DNA of 7,913 bases, from the NCBI GenBank assembly GCA_945876925.1, contig CAMCQD010000070.1, positions 1 to 7,913 on the forward strand. Direction: 5' to 3'. The notes beneath the pieces are model-generated. The model saw only the letters and a list, made by a program, of their open reading frames with translations. It had not been told where the DNA came from and made no database searches. The stretch comes from an uncultured Dermatophilus sp. (GTDB taxonomy: Bacteria; Actinomycetota; Actinomycetes; Actinomycetales; Dermatophilaceae). The translations under genes and the position numbers were made by a program. Every line of letters starts with the position of its first letter. Position 1 is the stretch's first letter. Positions 1 to 6,421 of the stretch are shown here, in pieces.

Positions 1-2346
1 GATCTCCTGCCCGCGCACGAACAACGTGAGCTCGTCGCCCTCCTCCACGACGAAGGTGATCGAGCCGGTCTTCACCGTGACCCGCATCCGGGTGCCCCGG
101 ATGCGCAGCCGCACGGTGAGGCTGGACCACTCCCGCGGCAGCCGCGGGTCGAAGGTGAACGTGCCGTTGTGGTCCCGCAGCCCGGCGAACCCGTAGACCA
201 GGGCGTTCCACACCCCGCCGGTCGAGGCGATGTGCACCCCGTCCGAGGTGTTCTTGTGCAGATCGGCCAGGTCGACGTACAGCCCCTCGCGGAAGTAGTT
301 GATCGCCATCTGCCGGTGCCCCACCTCGGCCGCGATGATCGACTGGACGACCGCGGACAAAGTGGAATCGCCCGTGGTGATCGGGTCGTAGTACTCGAAG
401 TCGGCCAGTTTCTCGGCGTCGGTGAACCGGTCCCCTTGCAAGAACAGGGCCAGCACCACGTCGGCCTGCTTGAGCACCTGGAACCGGTAGATCACCAGCG
501 GGTGGAAATGCAGCAGCAGCGGCCGCTTACTGGCCGGCATGGTGTCCAGATCCCAGCGCTCGCGTTCGAGGAACTGGTCGTCCTGCGGGTGGATGCCGAG
601 TTCCTTATCGAACGGGATGTGCATGGCGTCGGCGGCGGCCTGCCAGTCGTCCGGTTCGGTGTCGGCCAGTCCGAGCCGTTCGATGGTCTGGGCGTACAGC
701 AGGGGGTCGGTGGAGCGCAGCTGCCGCACGGCCGAGGCCGCGGTTTCCAGGTTGAACCGCGCCATGACGTTCGTGTACAGGTTGTTGTTCACCACCGTGG
801 TGTACTCGTCCGGGCCGGTGACCCCATGAATATGGAAAGTCCGTTTGCCATCGTGGGATTCGCGCCAGAATCCCAGGTCGGTCCACATCCGGGCGGTCTC
901 GATGAGCACGTCGATGCCGCCGCCGCGCAGGAAGCTGGTATCCCCGGTGGTGTCCAGGTACCGGTAGATCGCATATGCCACGTCGGCGTCGATGTGGAAC
1001 TGCGCCGTGCCGGCCGCGTAGTAGGCCGAGGCCTCCTCGCCGTTGATCGTGCGCCACGGGAAGAGCGCGCCCCGGGTGGCCAGGTCGCGGGCGCGCTCCC
1101 GGGCCGCATCCAGGAGCAGGACGCGGAACCGCAGCGCATTGCGCGCCACCCGCGGGGAGGTGTAGGCGAGGAACGGGACGACGTACACGTCCGTATCCCA
1201 GAAATAGTGCCCCTCATATCCCGACCCGGTGACGCCCTTGGCGGCGATGCCGAGCTGGTCCGAGCGGGCGCTGGCCTGGGCCAGCTGGAACAGGTTCCAG
1301 CGGATCGCCTGCTGCGCCGCCGGATCCCCCTCGACCTCGATGTCCGTGTTCTCCCAGTACTCGCGCAGCCAGCGGGCCTGCTCCTCGACGTAGTGGAACA
1401 CCCCGTTCTGGCGGACCCGGTCGAGGGTGCGCCGGCAGCGGTCGAACAGCTCGCGGACGGGAACCCCGCTGGAGGTGTGGTAGGCCACCGCCTTGGTGAT
1501 GAAGATCGGCTTACCGGCTTTGGCGGCGATCCGGTACACCCGCTTGCCGATATCCGGCTCGGTGGCGATGAGTTCCTCGTACTCGCATTCGGTGTGGATG
1601 GTGTGGTCGGCGCCAACCGCGATCGTCATCCCCGAATTGACCGCGCGCCAGCCGAGCAGCATGCGCCGGTCGCTGTGCCAGTGATGCTTCGGCTCCAGGA
1701 CCCGGCCCACGAACTTGGCCGCCTTGCGCGGGTCGAAGCCGGCCCCCATCGACGCGCCGCGGATGTGGTACTCGTCGGTGCCGTCCTGGCGGTTGAGGAT
1801 CTGGGAGGAGACCGCCACCGGGGCGTCCCCGTCCAGCAGGGTCACCTGGATGGTCATGATCGCCAGGTGCCGCTGGGTGAATGACACCATCCGGGTGCTG
1901 GCCACCCGGACCCGCTTGCCCGAGGGGGTGCGCCAGACCAGGTCACGGCGCAGCACGCCCTCGCGGAAGTCCAGCGAGCGCTCGTAGTAGTCCAGGTCGT
2001 CCTGGGTGACTAGCAGCGGCTCGTCATCGACGTACAGCTTCATCACCTTCGCGTCGGGCGCGTTGACGATGGTCTGCCCGGTGCGGGCGAAGCCGAACGC
2101 CTCCTCGGCGTGCCGGATCGGCCAGGTCTCGTGGAAGCCATTGACGAACGTGCCGTGCGTGTGCGCCTCGCGGCCCTCGGGCGGGTTGGCCCGCATGCCC
2201 AGGTAGCCGTTGCCGACCGCGAACAGGGTCTCGATGGTGCCCAGGTCCTTGGTGCTGGGGAAGCGCTCCACCAGCCGCCACGGGTCAGCGGGGAACCGGG
2301 TGCGATCCAGCGGATCGGCCAGGTAGCCGGCATCCTCGGGAATCAC
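1..2346 (-). CDS. GH65 disaccharide phosphorylase (maltose/trehalose/kojibiose phosphorylase family), 3' end cut by window
   Basis: Cytosolic enzyme expected to cleave an alpha-linked glucose disaccharide with inorganic phosphate, inverting to beta-glucose-1-phosphate plus glucose. I translated 782 codons from the GTG at 2346-2344 to the left edge without a stop; family members are usually about 750-800 residues, so only a short tail is missing. Family hallmarks in order: N-terminal beta-sandwich with VGNGYLGMRA (about 44-53) and HGTFVNGFHETWP; the (alpha/alpha)6 barrel motif GYEGHYFWDTD (about 376-386); catalytic loop GVTGPDEYTTVVNNN with the general-acid Glu at 514; and NTSDGVHIASTGGVW near 697-711, in the region that forms the phosphate site in the family. 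The GTG start is supported by GGAGG at 2358-2354 with a 7-nt spacer, and it overlaps the stop of the upstream phosphoglucomutase gene by four bases (GTGA), implying coupled translation. There is no signal peptide. The family is certain; which disaccharide it uses cannot be read from the sequence. Confidence 0.95.
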   Translation of the reverse strand, partial: MIPEDAGYLADPLDRTRFPADPWRLVERFPSTKDLGTIETLFAVGNGYLGMRANPPEGREAHTHGTFVNGFHETWPIRHAEEAFGFARTGQTIVNAPDAKVMKLYVDDEPLLVTQDDLDYYERSLDFREGVLRRDLVWRTPSGKRVRVASTRMVSFTQRHLAIMTIQVTLLDGDAPVAVSSQILNRQDGTDEYHIRGASMGAGFDPRKAAKFVGRVLEPKHHWHSDRRMLLGWRAVNSGMTIAVGADHTIHTECEYEELIATEPDIGKRVYRIAAKAGKPIFITKAVAYHTSSGVPVRELFDRCRRTLDRVRQNGVFHYVEEQARWLREYWENTDIEVEGDPAAQQAIRWNLFQLAQASARSDQLGIAAKGVTGSGYEGHYFWDTDVYVVPFLAYTSPRVARNALRFRVLLLDAARERARDLATRGALFPWRTINGEEASAYYAAGTAQFHIDADVAYAIYRYLDTTGDTSFLRGGGIDVLIETARMWTDLGFWRESHDGKRTFHIHGVTGPDEYTTVVNNNLYTNVMARFNLETAASAVRQLRSTDPLLYAQTIERLGLADTEPDDWQAAADAMHIPFDKELGIHPQDDQFLERERWDLDTMPASKRPLLLHFHPLVIYRFQVLKQADVVLALFLQGDRFTDAEKLADFEYYDPITTGDSTLSAVVQSIIAAEVGHRQMAINYFREGLYVDLADLHKNTSDGVHIASTGGVWNALVYGFAGLRDHNGTFTFDPRLPREWSSLTVRLRIRGTRMRVTVKTGSITFVVEEGDELTLFVRGQEI

Positions 2347-3092
2347 GGGACTACCTCCGACAGGTCAGCGACGACGAGGTCCGCGCCGGCGGCCAGCAGC
2401 GCCCCTGCTCCGGTGCCGCGATCGACGCCGAGGACCAGTCCGAAGTCACCGGCCCGCCCGGCGGCCACCCCGGAGATGGCGTCCTCCACCACGACGGTGG
2501 CGCCGGCCGGGGCGCCGAGCAGCCTGGCCCCGTGCAGGTACGTGTCCGGAGCCGGCTTGCCCGCGAGCCCCTCGCTGCGGGCGAGCAGCCCGTCGACCAT
2601 GATCTCGAACCGGTCCAGCAGGCCGGCTGCGGTCAGCACTGAGCGGGCGTTAGCCGAACTGGTTACCACGCCTAGCCTGATCGGCAGGCCGGCCAGGAAA
2701 TCCAGCAGCGCGACCGAACCGGGGTAGGGGGTGACCCCGTCGCGGGCGAGCACGGCGTTGAAGGCATCGTTCTTGAGGTTGCCCAGCGCGCAGACAGTGC
2801 CCATCCCGGGCGGGTCGGCCGGCTCGCCCAGCGGCAGGGTGATGCCGCGCGAGGCGAGGAAGGCGGCGACCCCGTCGTACCGGGGGCGTCCGTCAACATA
2901 CGCGAAGTAGTCGGCGTCGGTGTACTGACTGGTATTCTCGTCCGTTTGATCCCCGGACGCGGTTCGGCGGGCCGTGAGGAAGGCGTTGAACATCTCCGAC
3001 CACGCGCGCATATGGACTTGCGCGGTCGGGGTCAGCACGCCGTCGAGGTCGAAGAGCACGGCCTGATAGGAGGTCCATTCCACGAATCCCAT
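2343..3092 (-). CDS. pgmB: Beta-phosphoglucomutase-type HAD hydrolase
   Basis: Predicted to convert beta-glucose-1-phosphate, the product of the adjacent GH65 enzyme, to glucose-6-phosphate. Length is 249 residues from the chosen ATG. HAD motifs are intact: FDLDGV with nucleophile D15 and acid/base D17; VVTSSAN with S145/S146; GKPAPD with K179; VVVEDAISG with E203/D204 for Mg2+. H27 and W31 lie at the same spacing from D17 as His20 and Trp24 from Asp10 in Lactococcus beta-PGM, and NLKND (K107) matches its cap Lys76, so this is more specific than a generic HAD phosphatase. The cap carries YVDGRPRYDGV (65-75). The frame is open upstream to 3146, but an 18-residue extension would place family-like sequence (EWTSYQAVLFDLDG) too far in; ATG at 3092-3090 fits better, although it lacks a good Shine-Dalgarno (AAGGA is about 15 nt away) and GTG at codon 4 is possible. 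First gene of the operon with GH65, GTGA overlap. Confidence 0.92.
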   Translation of the reverse strand: MGFVEWTSYQAVLFDLDGVLTPTAQVHMRAWSEMFNAFLTARRTASGDQTDENTSQYTDADYFAYVDGRPRYDGVAAFLASRGITLPLGEPADPPGMGTVCALGNLKNDAFNAVLARDGVTPYPGSVALLDFLAGLPIRLGVVTSSANARSVLTAAGLLDRFEIMVDGLLARSEGLAGKPAPDTYLHGARLLGAPAGATVVVEDAISGVAAGRAGDFGLVLGVDRGTGAGALLAAGADLVVADLSEVVP

Positions 3093-3231
3093 GCTAGAGA
3101 ACGCATGTGGTTCCTTGGGGAGGCACCCCGGCTGGTCCGGACCCACGCCCCGGCGGCCTCAAGGGGGCAGCGCATGGCTTGCCCAAGCGCGCTGAGGTAT
3201 AAGCATGGCGGGCACGTACCATAAGTGCGTG
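3093..3231. promoter_or_regulatory. Divergent intergenic region with nested inverted repeat and candidate promoters
   Basis: These 139 bp separate the minus-strand sugar operon from the plus-strand methionine importer, so both promoters should lie here. Seen directly: an inverted repeat CAGCGC (3168-3173) ... GCGCTG (3189-3194) enclosing GCTTG-CC-CAAGC (3178-3189), with AGCGCGCT (3186-3193) itself a palindrome. TACCAT at 3217-3222 ends six bases before the GTG/ATG pair at 3229-3234, the spacing expected of a -10 box feeding a leaderless metQ transcript. On the minus strand TTATGG (3224-3219) and TATACC (3201-3196) are 17 nt apart and could drive pgmB, giving an untranslated leader of roughly 95 nt. 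The -35 boxes are poor on both strands, so the promoter assignments are inference. There is no room for a SAM riboswitch on the metQ side. Confidence 0.4.
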
Positions 3232-4095
3232 ATGAAGACCCCTCGTATCTCGCTCGCCGCGGTCCTCGCGGGAACGCTCGCTGCCGTCCTCGCGGCCTGC
3301 GGTTCCACCTCCGGCCAGTCCGGTTCCTCGAGTGCGGATCCGGCCACCGCCTTCCCGCTGACCGTGATGGCTGACGTCAAGCCGCACGCCGAGCTCATCA
3401 AGCGGGCTCAGGCGGACGGGCTGCTCGACGGGATTGAGGTCCAGGTCACCGAGATCTCCGGTCAGGTCGACCCGGATAAGCTGGTCCAGGACGGGGATGT
3501 CGACGTCAACTTCTTCCAGCACGAGCCGTACCTGAAGAACTGGAATGCCGAGAACAACGGCAACCTGGTCAGTGTCGGGGCGGTGCACGTCGAGCCGCTG
3601 GGGCTCTACAGCAAGAAGTACGCCCGGGCCGCCGACCTGCCTGAGGGCTCGGCCATCGCGATCCCGCAGGATCCCACCAACCTCGCCCGGGCGCTGTTCC
3701 TGCTGCAGGACGCCGGCATCATCGGGCTGAACGTCAAGGCCGGTGATCCCGGAACCGACTACAGCAAGATCACCAAGGCGAACGTCACCACCAACAAGAA
3801 GAACGTCACGTTCGTCGAGATCGACCGGCCGCAGCTGGCCGCCACCCTGGACGACCCGAAGATCGCCATGAGCGTCGTCAACGGCAATTACGCCCTGGAG
3901 GCCGGGCTGGTCCCCGAGAAGGACGCCAAGTACCTGGAGTCGGCGAAGGGCAACCCGTACGCCAACGTGCTGGTCACCCATCCCGACCTGGCCAAGGATC
4001 CCCGGGTGGTCAAGCTCGCGAGCGCGCTGACCAGCGAGCAGATCAAGAAGTACATCACCAGCACTTACCAGGGCTCGGTCCTGCCGGCCGGGTGA
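3232..4095 (+). CDS. metQ: Methionine ABC transporter substrate-binding lipoprotein (NLPA/MetQ family)
   Basis: Membrane-anchored binding protein that would capture methionine (possibly D-methionine or a related compound) and hand it to MetI/MetN. 287 residues from ATG 3232. The N-terminus is a lipoprotein signal: MKTPR charged start, hydrophobic ISLAAVLAGTLAAVLA, lipobox LAAC with the lipidated Cys at residue 23 (codon 3298-3300), then a Ser/Gly-rich linker. NLPA-family signatures follow: VMADVKPHAELI, DVNFFQHEPYL (compare NFFQHKPYL of E. coli MetQ), IAIPQDPTNLARALFLLQ, VNGNYAL, and a C-terminal YQGSVLPAG. The frame is open back to an ATG at 3205, and GTG 3229 sits directly before 3232; I chose 3232 because the charged n-region begins there. 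There is no Shine-Dalgarno, which fits a leaderless mRNA. First gene of metQ-metN-metI; 31 bp to metN. Class is secure; ligand rests on the MetN NIL domain and gene order. Confidence 0.93.
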   Translation: MKTPRISLAAVLAGTLAAVLAACGSTSGQSGSSSADPATAFPLTVMADVKPHAELIKRAQADGLLDGIEVQVTEISGQVDPDKLVQDGDVDVNFFQHEPYLKNWNAENNGNLVSVGAVHVEPLGLYSKKYARAADLPEGSAIAIPQDPTNLARALFLLQDAGIIGLNVKAGDPGTDYSKITKANVTTNKKNVTFVEIDRPQLAATLDDPKIAMSVVNGNYALEAGLVPEKDAKYLESAKGNPYANVLVTHPDLAKDPRVVKLASALTSEQIKKYITSTYQGSVLPAG

Positions 4096-4105
4096 GGACC
4101 CAGAC

Positions 4106-4122
4106 AGCGAGCCAAGCGAGCC
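4106..4122 (+). repeat. 8-bp direct repeat immediately upstream of metN
   Basis: AGCGAGCC occurs at 4106-4113 and again at 4115-4122, separated by one A (period 9). It fills most of the 31-bp metQ-metN gap and ends four bases before the GTG start of metN. No purine-rich Shine-Dalgarno is otherwise present, so the repeat occupies the place of the ribosome binding site. It may be chance or slippage; role unknown. Confidence 0.5.
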
Positions 4123-4126
4123 TGCC

Positions 4127-5095
4127 GTGATCGTCGTCGATTCCGTTACCAAGGTGTATTCCGACCGCGGCCGTGACGCCGTCACCGCGGTCGACAACGT
4201 CTCCCTGACCGTGGACTCCGGTGAGGTGTTCGGCATCCTGGGGCGCAGCGGCGCGGGCAAGACCACCCTGCTGCGCTGCATGAACTTCCTGGAGCGGCCT
4301 ACTTCGGGCACGATCAGCGTCGACGGGGTCGACCTGACCAGCCTGCCGCCTTCCGGGCTGCGGCAGGCCCGGCAGCGGATCGGAACCGTCTTCCAGCACT
4401 TCAACCTGCTGCACGCCCGCACCGCGGCCGGCAACATCGCCTACCCCATGGAGATCGCCAGGGTGCCCCGGGAGCGGCGCAAGGCCCGGGTCGCCGAGCT
4501 GCTCGACCTCGTGGGGCTCACCGACCGGGGCAGCGCCTACCCCTCTCAGCTGTCCGGCGGGCAGAAGCAGCGGGTCGGTATCGCCCGGGCGCTGGCGGGC
4601 GACCCGTCCGTGCTGCTGTGCGACGAAGCCACCTCGGCGCTGGACCCGGCCACCACCGAGCAGATCCTCGACCTCATCGCCGACATCAACCAGCGCACCG
4701 GCGTCACCGTCGTGCTCATCACCCACGAGGCCGAGGTCGTGCGGCGCATCTGCGACTCCGCGGCGTTCATGGAGAACGGGCGGATCGCCGAGCAGGGCCG
4801 CCTGCTCGACCTGGTCGCGCGGCCCGGGTCCCGCCTGGCCGAGATGCTGCTGCCAGCCGGGGAACCCGGCCCGTCCGACCTGGGCCGGGCGCTGGTGCTC
4901 GGGTTCGCCACCGAGAACGCGGTCGACCCGGTCATCGCCGAGATGGCCCGCGATCACGGCGTCGAGCTGGCCATCCTGGGCGGCACGGTGGAGCGGATCG
5001 CCGGGCGCCGGGTCGGGCGGCTGCTGGTCACCCTGCCGCACCCGCCCGAGCCAGCCGAACTCGCCGATCTGACGGCCTATCTCGCCAGCCGCTGA
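4127..5095 (+). CDS. metN: Methionine ABC transporter ATP-binding protein with NIL domain
   Basis: Cytoplasmic ATPase that powers import through MetI. 322 residues, slightly shorter than the usual about 340. All nucleotide-binding motifs are present: Walker A GRSGAGKT (39-46), Q-loop Q90 in TVFQHFN, signature LSGGQ (142-146), Walker B LLCDE with D166 and E167, D-loop SALDP, and H-loop H200 in LITHE. After about residue 250 comes an NIL domain (LVLGFATENAVDPVIAEMARDHGVEL... and LAILGGTVERIAG...GRLLVTLP), the ACT-like module that in E. coli MetN binds methionine and shuts the transporter down (transinhibition); this is the best evidence for methionine specificity. The C-terminus stops right after LTAYLASR, so the last strand of the NIL fold is short. 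Start is GTG 4127, giving the family-typical MIVVDSVTKVY; there is no clear Shine-Dalgarno, so translation may depend on metQ. Seventy bases separate it from metI. Confidence 0.95.
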   Translation: MIVVDSVTKVYSDRGRDAVTAVDNVSLTVDSGEVFGILGRSGAGKTTLLRCMNFLERPTSGTISVDGVDLTSLPPSGLRQARQRIGTVFQHFNLLHARTAAGNIAYPMEIARVPRERRKARVAELLDLVGLTDRGSAYPSQLSGGQKQRVGIARALAGDPSVLLCDEATSALDPATTEQILDLIADINQRTGVTVVLITHEAEVVRRICDSAAFMENGRIAEQGRLLDLVARPGSRLAEMLLPAGEPGPSDLGRALVLGFATENAVDPVIAEMARDHGVELAILGGTVERIAGRRVGRLLVTLPHPPEPAELADLTAYLASR

Positions 5096-5127
5096 GTGAC
5101 GGTGACGGCGCTGTGAACCGCATTCTC

Positions 5128-5141
5128 GCCCGCGCGCGGGC
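5128..5141. repeat. 14-bp perfect GC palindrome in the metN-metI gap
   Basis: GCCCGCGCGCGGGC is a perfect palindrome made only of G and C, located 10 bases before the metI Shine-Dalgarno (GGAGG, 5152-5156). As RNA it could fold only with some base pairs opened to make a loop, so a DNA or RNA-processing role is equally possible. It could damp metI relative to metN, or be a by-product of very high local GC. Confidence 0.45.
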
Positions 5142-5165
5142 CCGCACCCGCGGAGGTGACCGCTG

Positions 5166-5831
5166 ATGAACCAGGACTGGACCTCGGCCATTCCCGAACT
5201 GCTCACCTCGCTGGGCCAGACGGCGTGGATGGTCGGCTGGTCGTTCGCCATCACGGTCGCGCTCGGCATCGTCTGCGGGGTGGCGCTGCGCCTGACCACC
5301 CCCGACGGGCTCACCCCCAACCGGGTATTCGCGGCCATCTTCGGCGGCATCGTCAACCTGGCCCGGTCGCTGCCGTTCCTCATCCTGCTCATCGCGCTGA
5401 TCCCGTTCACCCGGCTGCTGGTCGGCACCGCCTACGGGCCGACTGCGGCGATCGTGCCGCTGTCGGTGGGGGCGATCCCGTTCTACGCCCGGGTGGTCGA
5501 GACCGCGCTGCGCGAGGTGGACAACGGCAAGATCGAGGCCGCCCAGGTGGTCGGCTCCACGGTCGGCCAGATCGTCCGCAAGGTGCTGCTCCCCGAGGCG
5601 CTGCCCGGCCTGGTCGCCGGGGCCACCCTGACGCTGGTGACCCTCATCGGGTACTCCACCATGGCGGGCGCCATCGGCGGCGGCGGAGTCGGTGACTTCG
5701 CCATCCGGTACGGCTACCAGCGGTTCAACGGCCCGGTGCTGTTCATGTCGGTGGCCGTGCTCATCGTCATCGTGCAGCTCGTGCAGTCCGCCGGCGACGC
5801 GCTCGTCCGGTCGATGAACCACCGCCGCTGA
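5166..5831 (+). CDS. metI: Methionine ABC transporter permease MetI
   Basis: Inner-membrane permease of the importer, expected to work as a dimer with two MetN. 221 residues, normal for MetI (about 217). Hydrophobic segments lie near residues 20-42, 56-78, 86-108, 147-170 and 186-208, consistent with the five-helix MetI fold. The MetN-docking EAA loop reads IEAAQVVGSTVGQIVRKVLLPEALPGLV (about 119-146, shown here in two parts: IEAAQVVGSTVGQIV and RKVLLPEALPGLV), and the strongly conserved LIGYSTMAGAIGGGGVGDFA and IRYGYQRF follow. The start is fixed: GGAGG at 5152-5156 stands 9 nt before ATG 5166, and an in-frame TGA at 5157 rules out anything longer. The ATG overlaps by one base (TGATG) the stop of a 17-codon frame described in the findings. 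Last gene of the operon; a GC hairpin follows 10 bases after its stop. Confidence 0.95.
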   Translation: MNQDWTSAIPELLTSLGQTAWMVGWSFAITVALGIVCGVALRLTTPDGLTPNRVFAAIFGGIVNLARSLPFLILLIALIPFTRLLVGTAYGPTAAIVPLSVGAIPFYARVVETALREVDNGKIEAAQVVGSTVGQIVRKVLLPEALPGLVAGATLTLVTLIGYSTMAGAIGGGGVGDFAIRYGYQRFNGPVLFMSVAVLIVIVQLVQSAGDALVRSMNHRR

Positions 5832-5841
5832 GAACCGGGTC

Positions 5842-5866
5842 CGCCCCTGGCCTCACGGCCGGGGCG
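5842..5866 (+). terminator. GC-rich hairpin after metI, candidate terminator
   Basis: CGCCCC (5842-5847), a bulged T, and GGCC (5849-5852) pair with GGCC (5857-5860) and GGGGCG (5861-5866) around a TCAC loop: a 10-bp stem with one bulge, 10 bases after the metI stop. No T-run follows, as is often the case in GC-rich actinobacteria, so termination is inferred. The sequence CACGGCC (5854-5860) can instead pair with GGCCGTG (5876-5882), giving a competing hairpin. Confidence 0.5.
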
Positions 5867-5911
5867 CCGCCGGGTGGCCGTGCCCGTCCTCATCGTGCAC
5901 CTGACGCGATC

Positions 5912-5926
5912 TCCCGGATGCCGGGA
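5912..5926. repeat. Short inverted repeat in the metI / PF04020 gap
   Basis: TCCCGG (5912-5917), ATG, CCGGGA (5921-5926) is a perfect 6-bp inverted repeat with a 3-bp spacer. Elsewhere in the gap, CGGCC-CTGA-GGCCG near 5982-5995 is another small hairpin. The 180 bp between the metI hairpin and the next start hold no convincing gene and no promoter that I can defend. Either repeat could be an operator half-site pair or chance in high-GC DNA. Confidence 0.35.
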
Positions 5927-6046
5927 ATGGCCTGTGAACTTGGGTTTGCCTGGCCTGCTTGCCGGCTCGCCCGCTAGCGCCCGGCCCTGAGGCCGATAGC
6001 CGGACGGGCGGTGGCGGGTGCGCGGCGGCGGTGATTGGGTAAAGAC

Positions 6047-6421
6047 ATGCAGTTCATCCTTCGCACCGTCGTCGTGGCGGTCGCGGTAGCTGTCGCCACC
6101 TGGCTCGTGCCTGGCATATCCGTGACCGGACCGACCACCGGTGCCGTCATCGGCACCCTCATCGTCGTCTCCTTGATCATCGGGTTCGTCAACGCGTTCG
6201 TCCGCCCGCTGGTCTCATTCCTGAGCGGATGCTTCATCGTGCTGACGCTGGGGTTGTTCGTGCTGGTCATCAACGCCTGGATGCTCATGCTCAGCGCCTG
6301 GGTCGCCGGCAATCTCGGGCTCGGCTTCACGGTCAGCGGCTTCACCGCCGCGTTCCTCGGCGCGGTCGTCATCAGCATCGTCACCGCGCTCCTGTCCGGC
6401 GTCACCGGAACCGGCGACTGA
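6047..6421 (+). CDS. Small four-helix membrane protein, PF04020 (YvlD / phage holin 4_2-like) family
   Basis: 124 residues, almost entirely hydrophobic, with predicted membrane segments at about 4-20, 31-50, 57-80 and 99-118 and short polar connectors. The family signature is visible: GFVNAFVRPLVSFLS (about 45-59) followed by LTLGLFVLVINAWMLML (about 66-82). Members are widespread chromosomal membrane proteins of unknown molecular role; the holin name comes from topology and distant similarity, and nothing here suggests a phage or lysis cassette. The ATG at 6047 is preferred because the family begins near MxFLLR; a TTG at 6035 in the same frame would add four residues. The upstream GGGTAAAG is only a weak ribosome binding site. 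It appears to be a single-gene unit, separated from metI by a hairpin and convergent with the amino acid transporter genes. Confidence 0.85.
   Translation: MQFILRTVVVAVAVAVATWLVPGISVTGPTTGAVIGTLIVVSLIIGFVNAFVRPLVSFLSGCFIVLTLGLFVLVINAWMLMLSAWVAGNLGLGFTVSGFTAAFLGAVVISIVTALLSGVTGTGD

Noticed and set aside
169..1884. 571-codon open frame on the plus strand across the GH65 gene
   Set aside because: It is antisense to a frame carrying all GH65 motifs including GPDEY. Its translation is a Val/Gly/Arg/His-rich mixture with no recognisable domain, as expected opposite a high-GC gene.
3093..3231. SAM or other methionine-related riboswitch upstream of metQ
   Set aside because: The distance to the start is small, the likely transcript start is next to the start codon, and no SAM-box core elements are visible.
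3094..5428. Two long minus-strand open frames (447 and 457 codons) opposite metQ, metN and the start of metI
   Set aside because: The plus-strand genes have complete family signatures and proper starts. The antisense products are low-complexity Asp/Gly/Val/Gln-rich sequences without motifs.
5028..5822. 264-codon minus-strand frame opposite metI
   Set aside because: Rich in His, Asp, Arg and Gln with no fold signal; it is the complement of a clear MetI coding sequence.
6047..6421. Phage holin as part of a prophage or lysis cassette
   Set aside because: The name only reflects the PF04020 family label. There is no endolysin, spanin, integrase or phage structural gene in the window, and the family is common on bacterial chromosomes.
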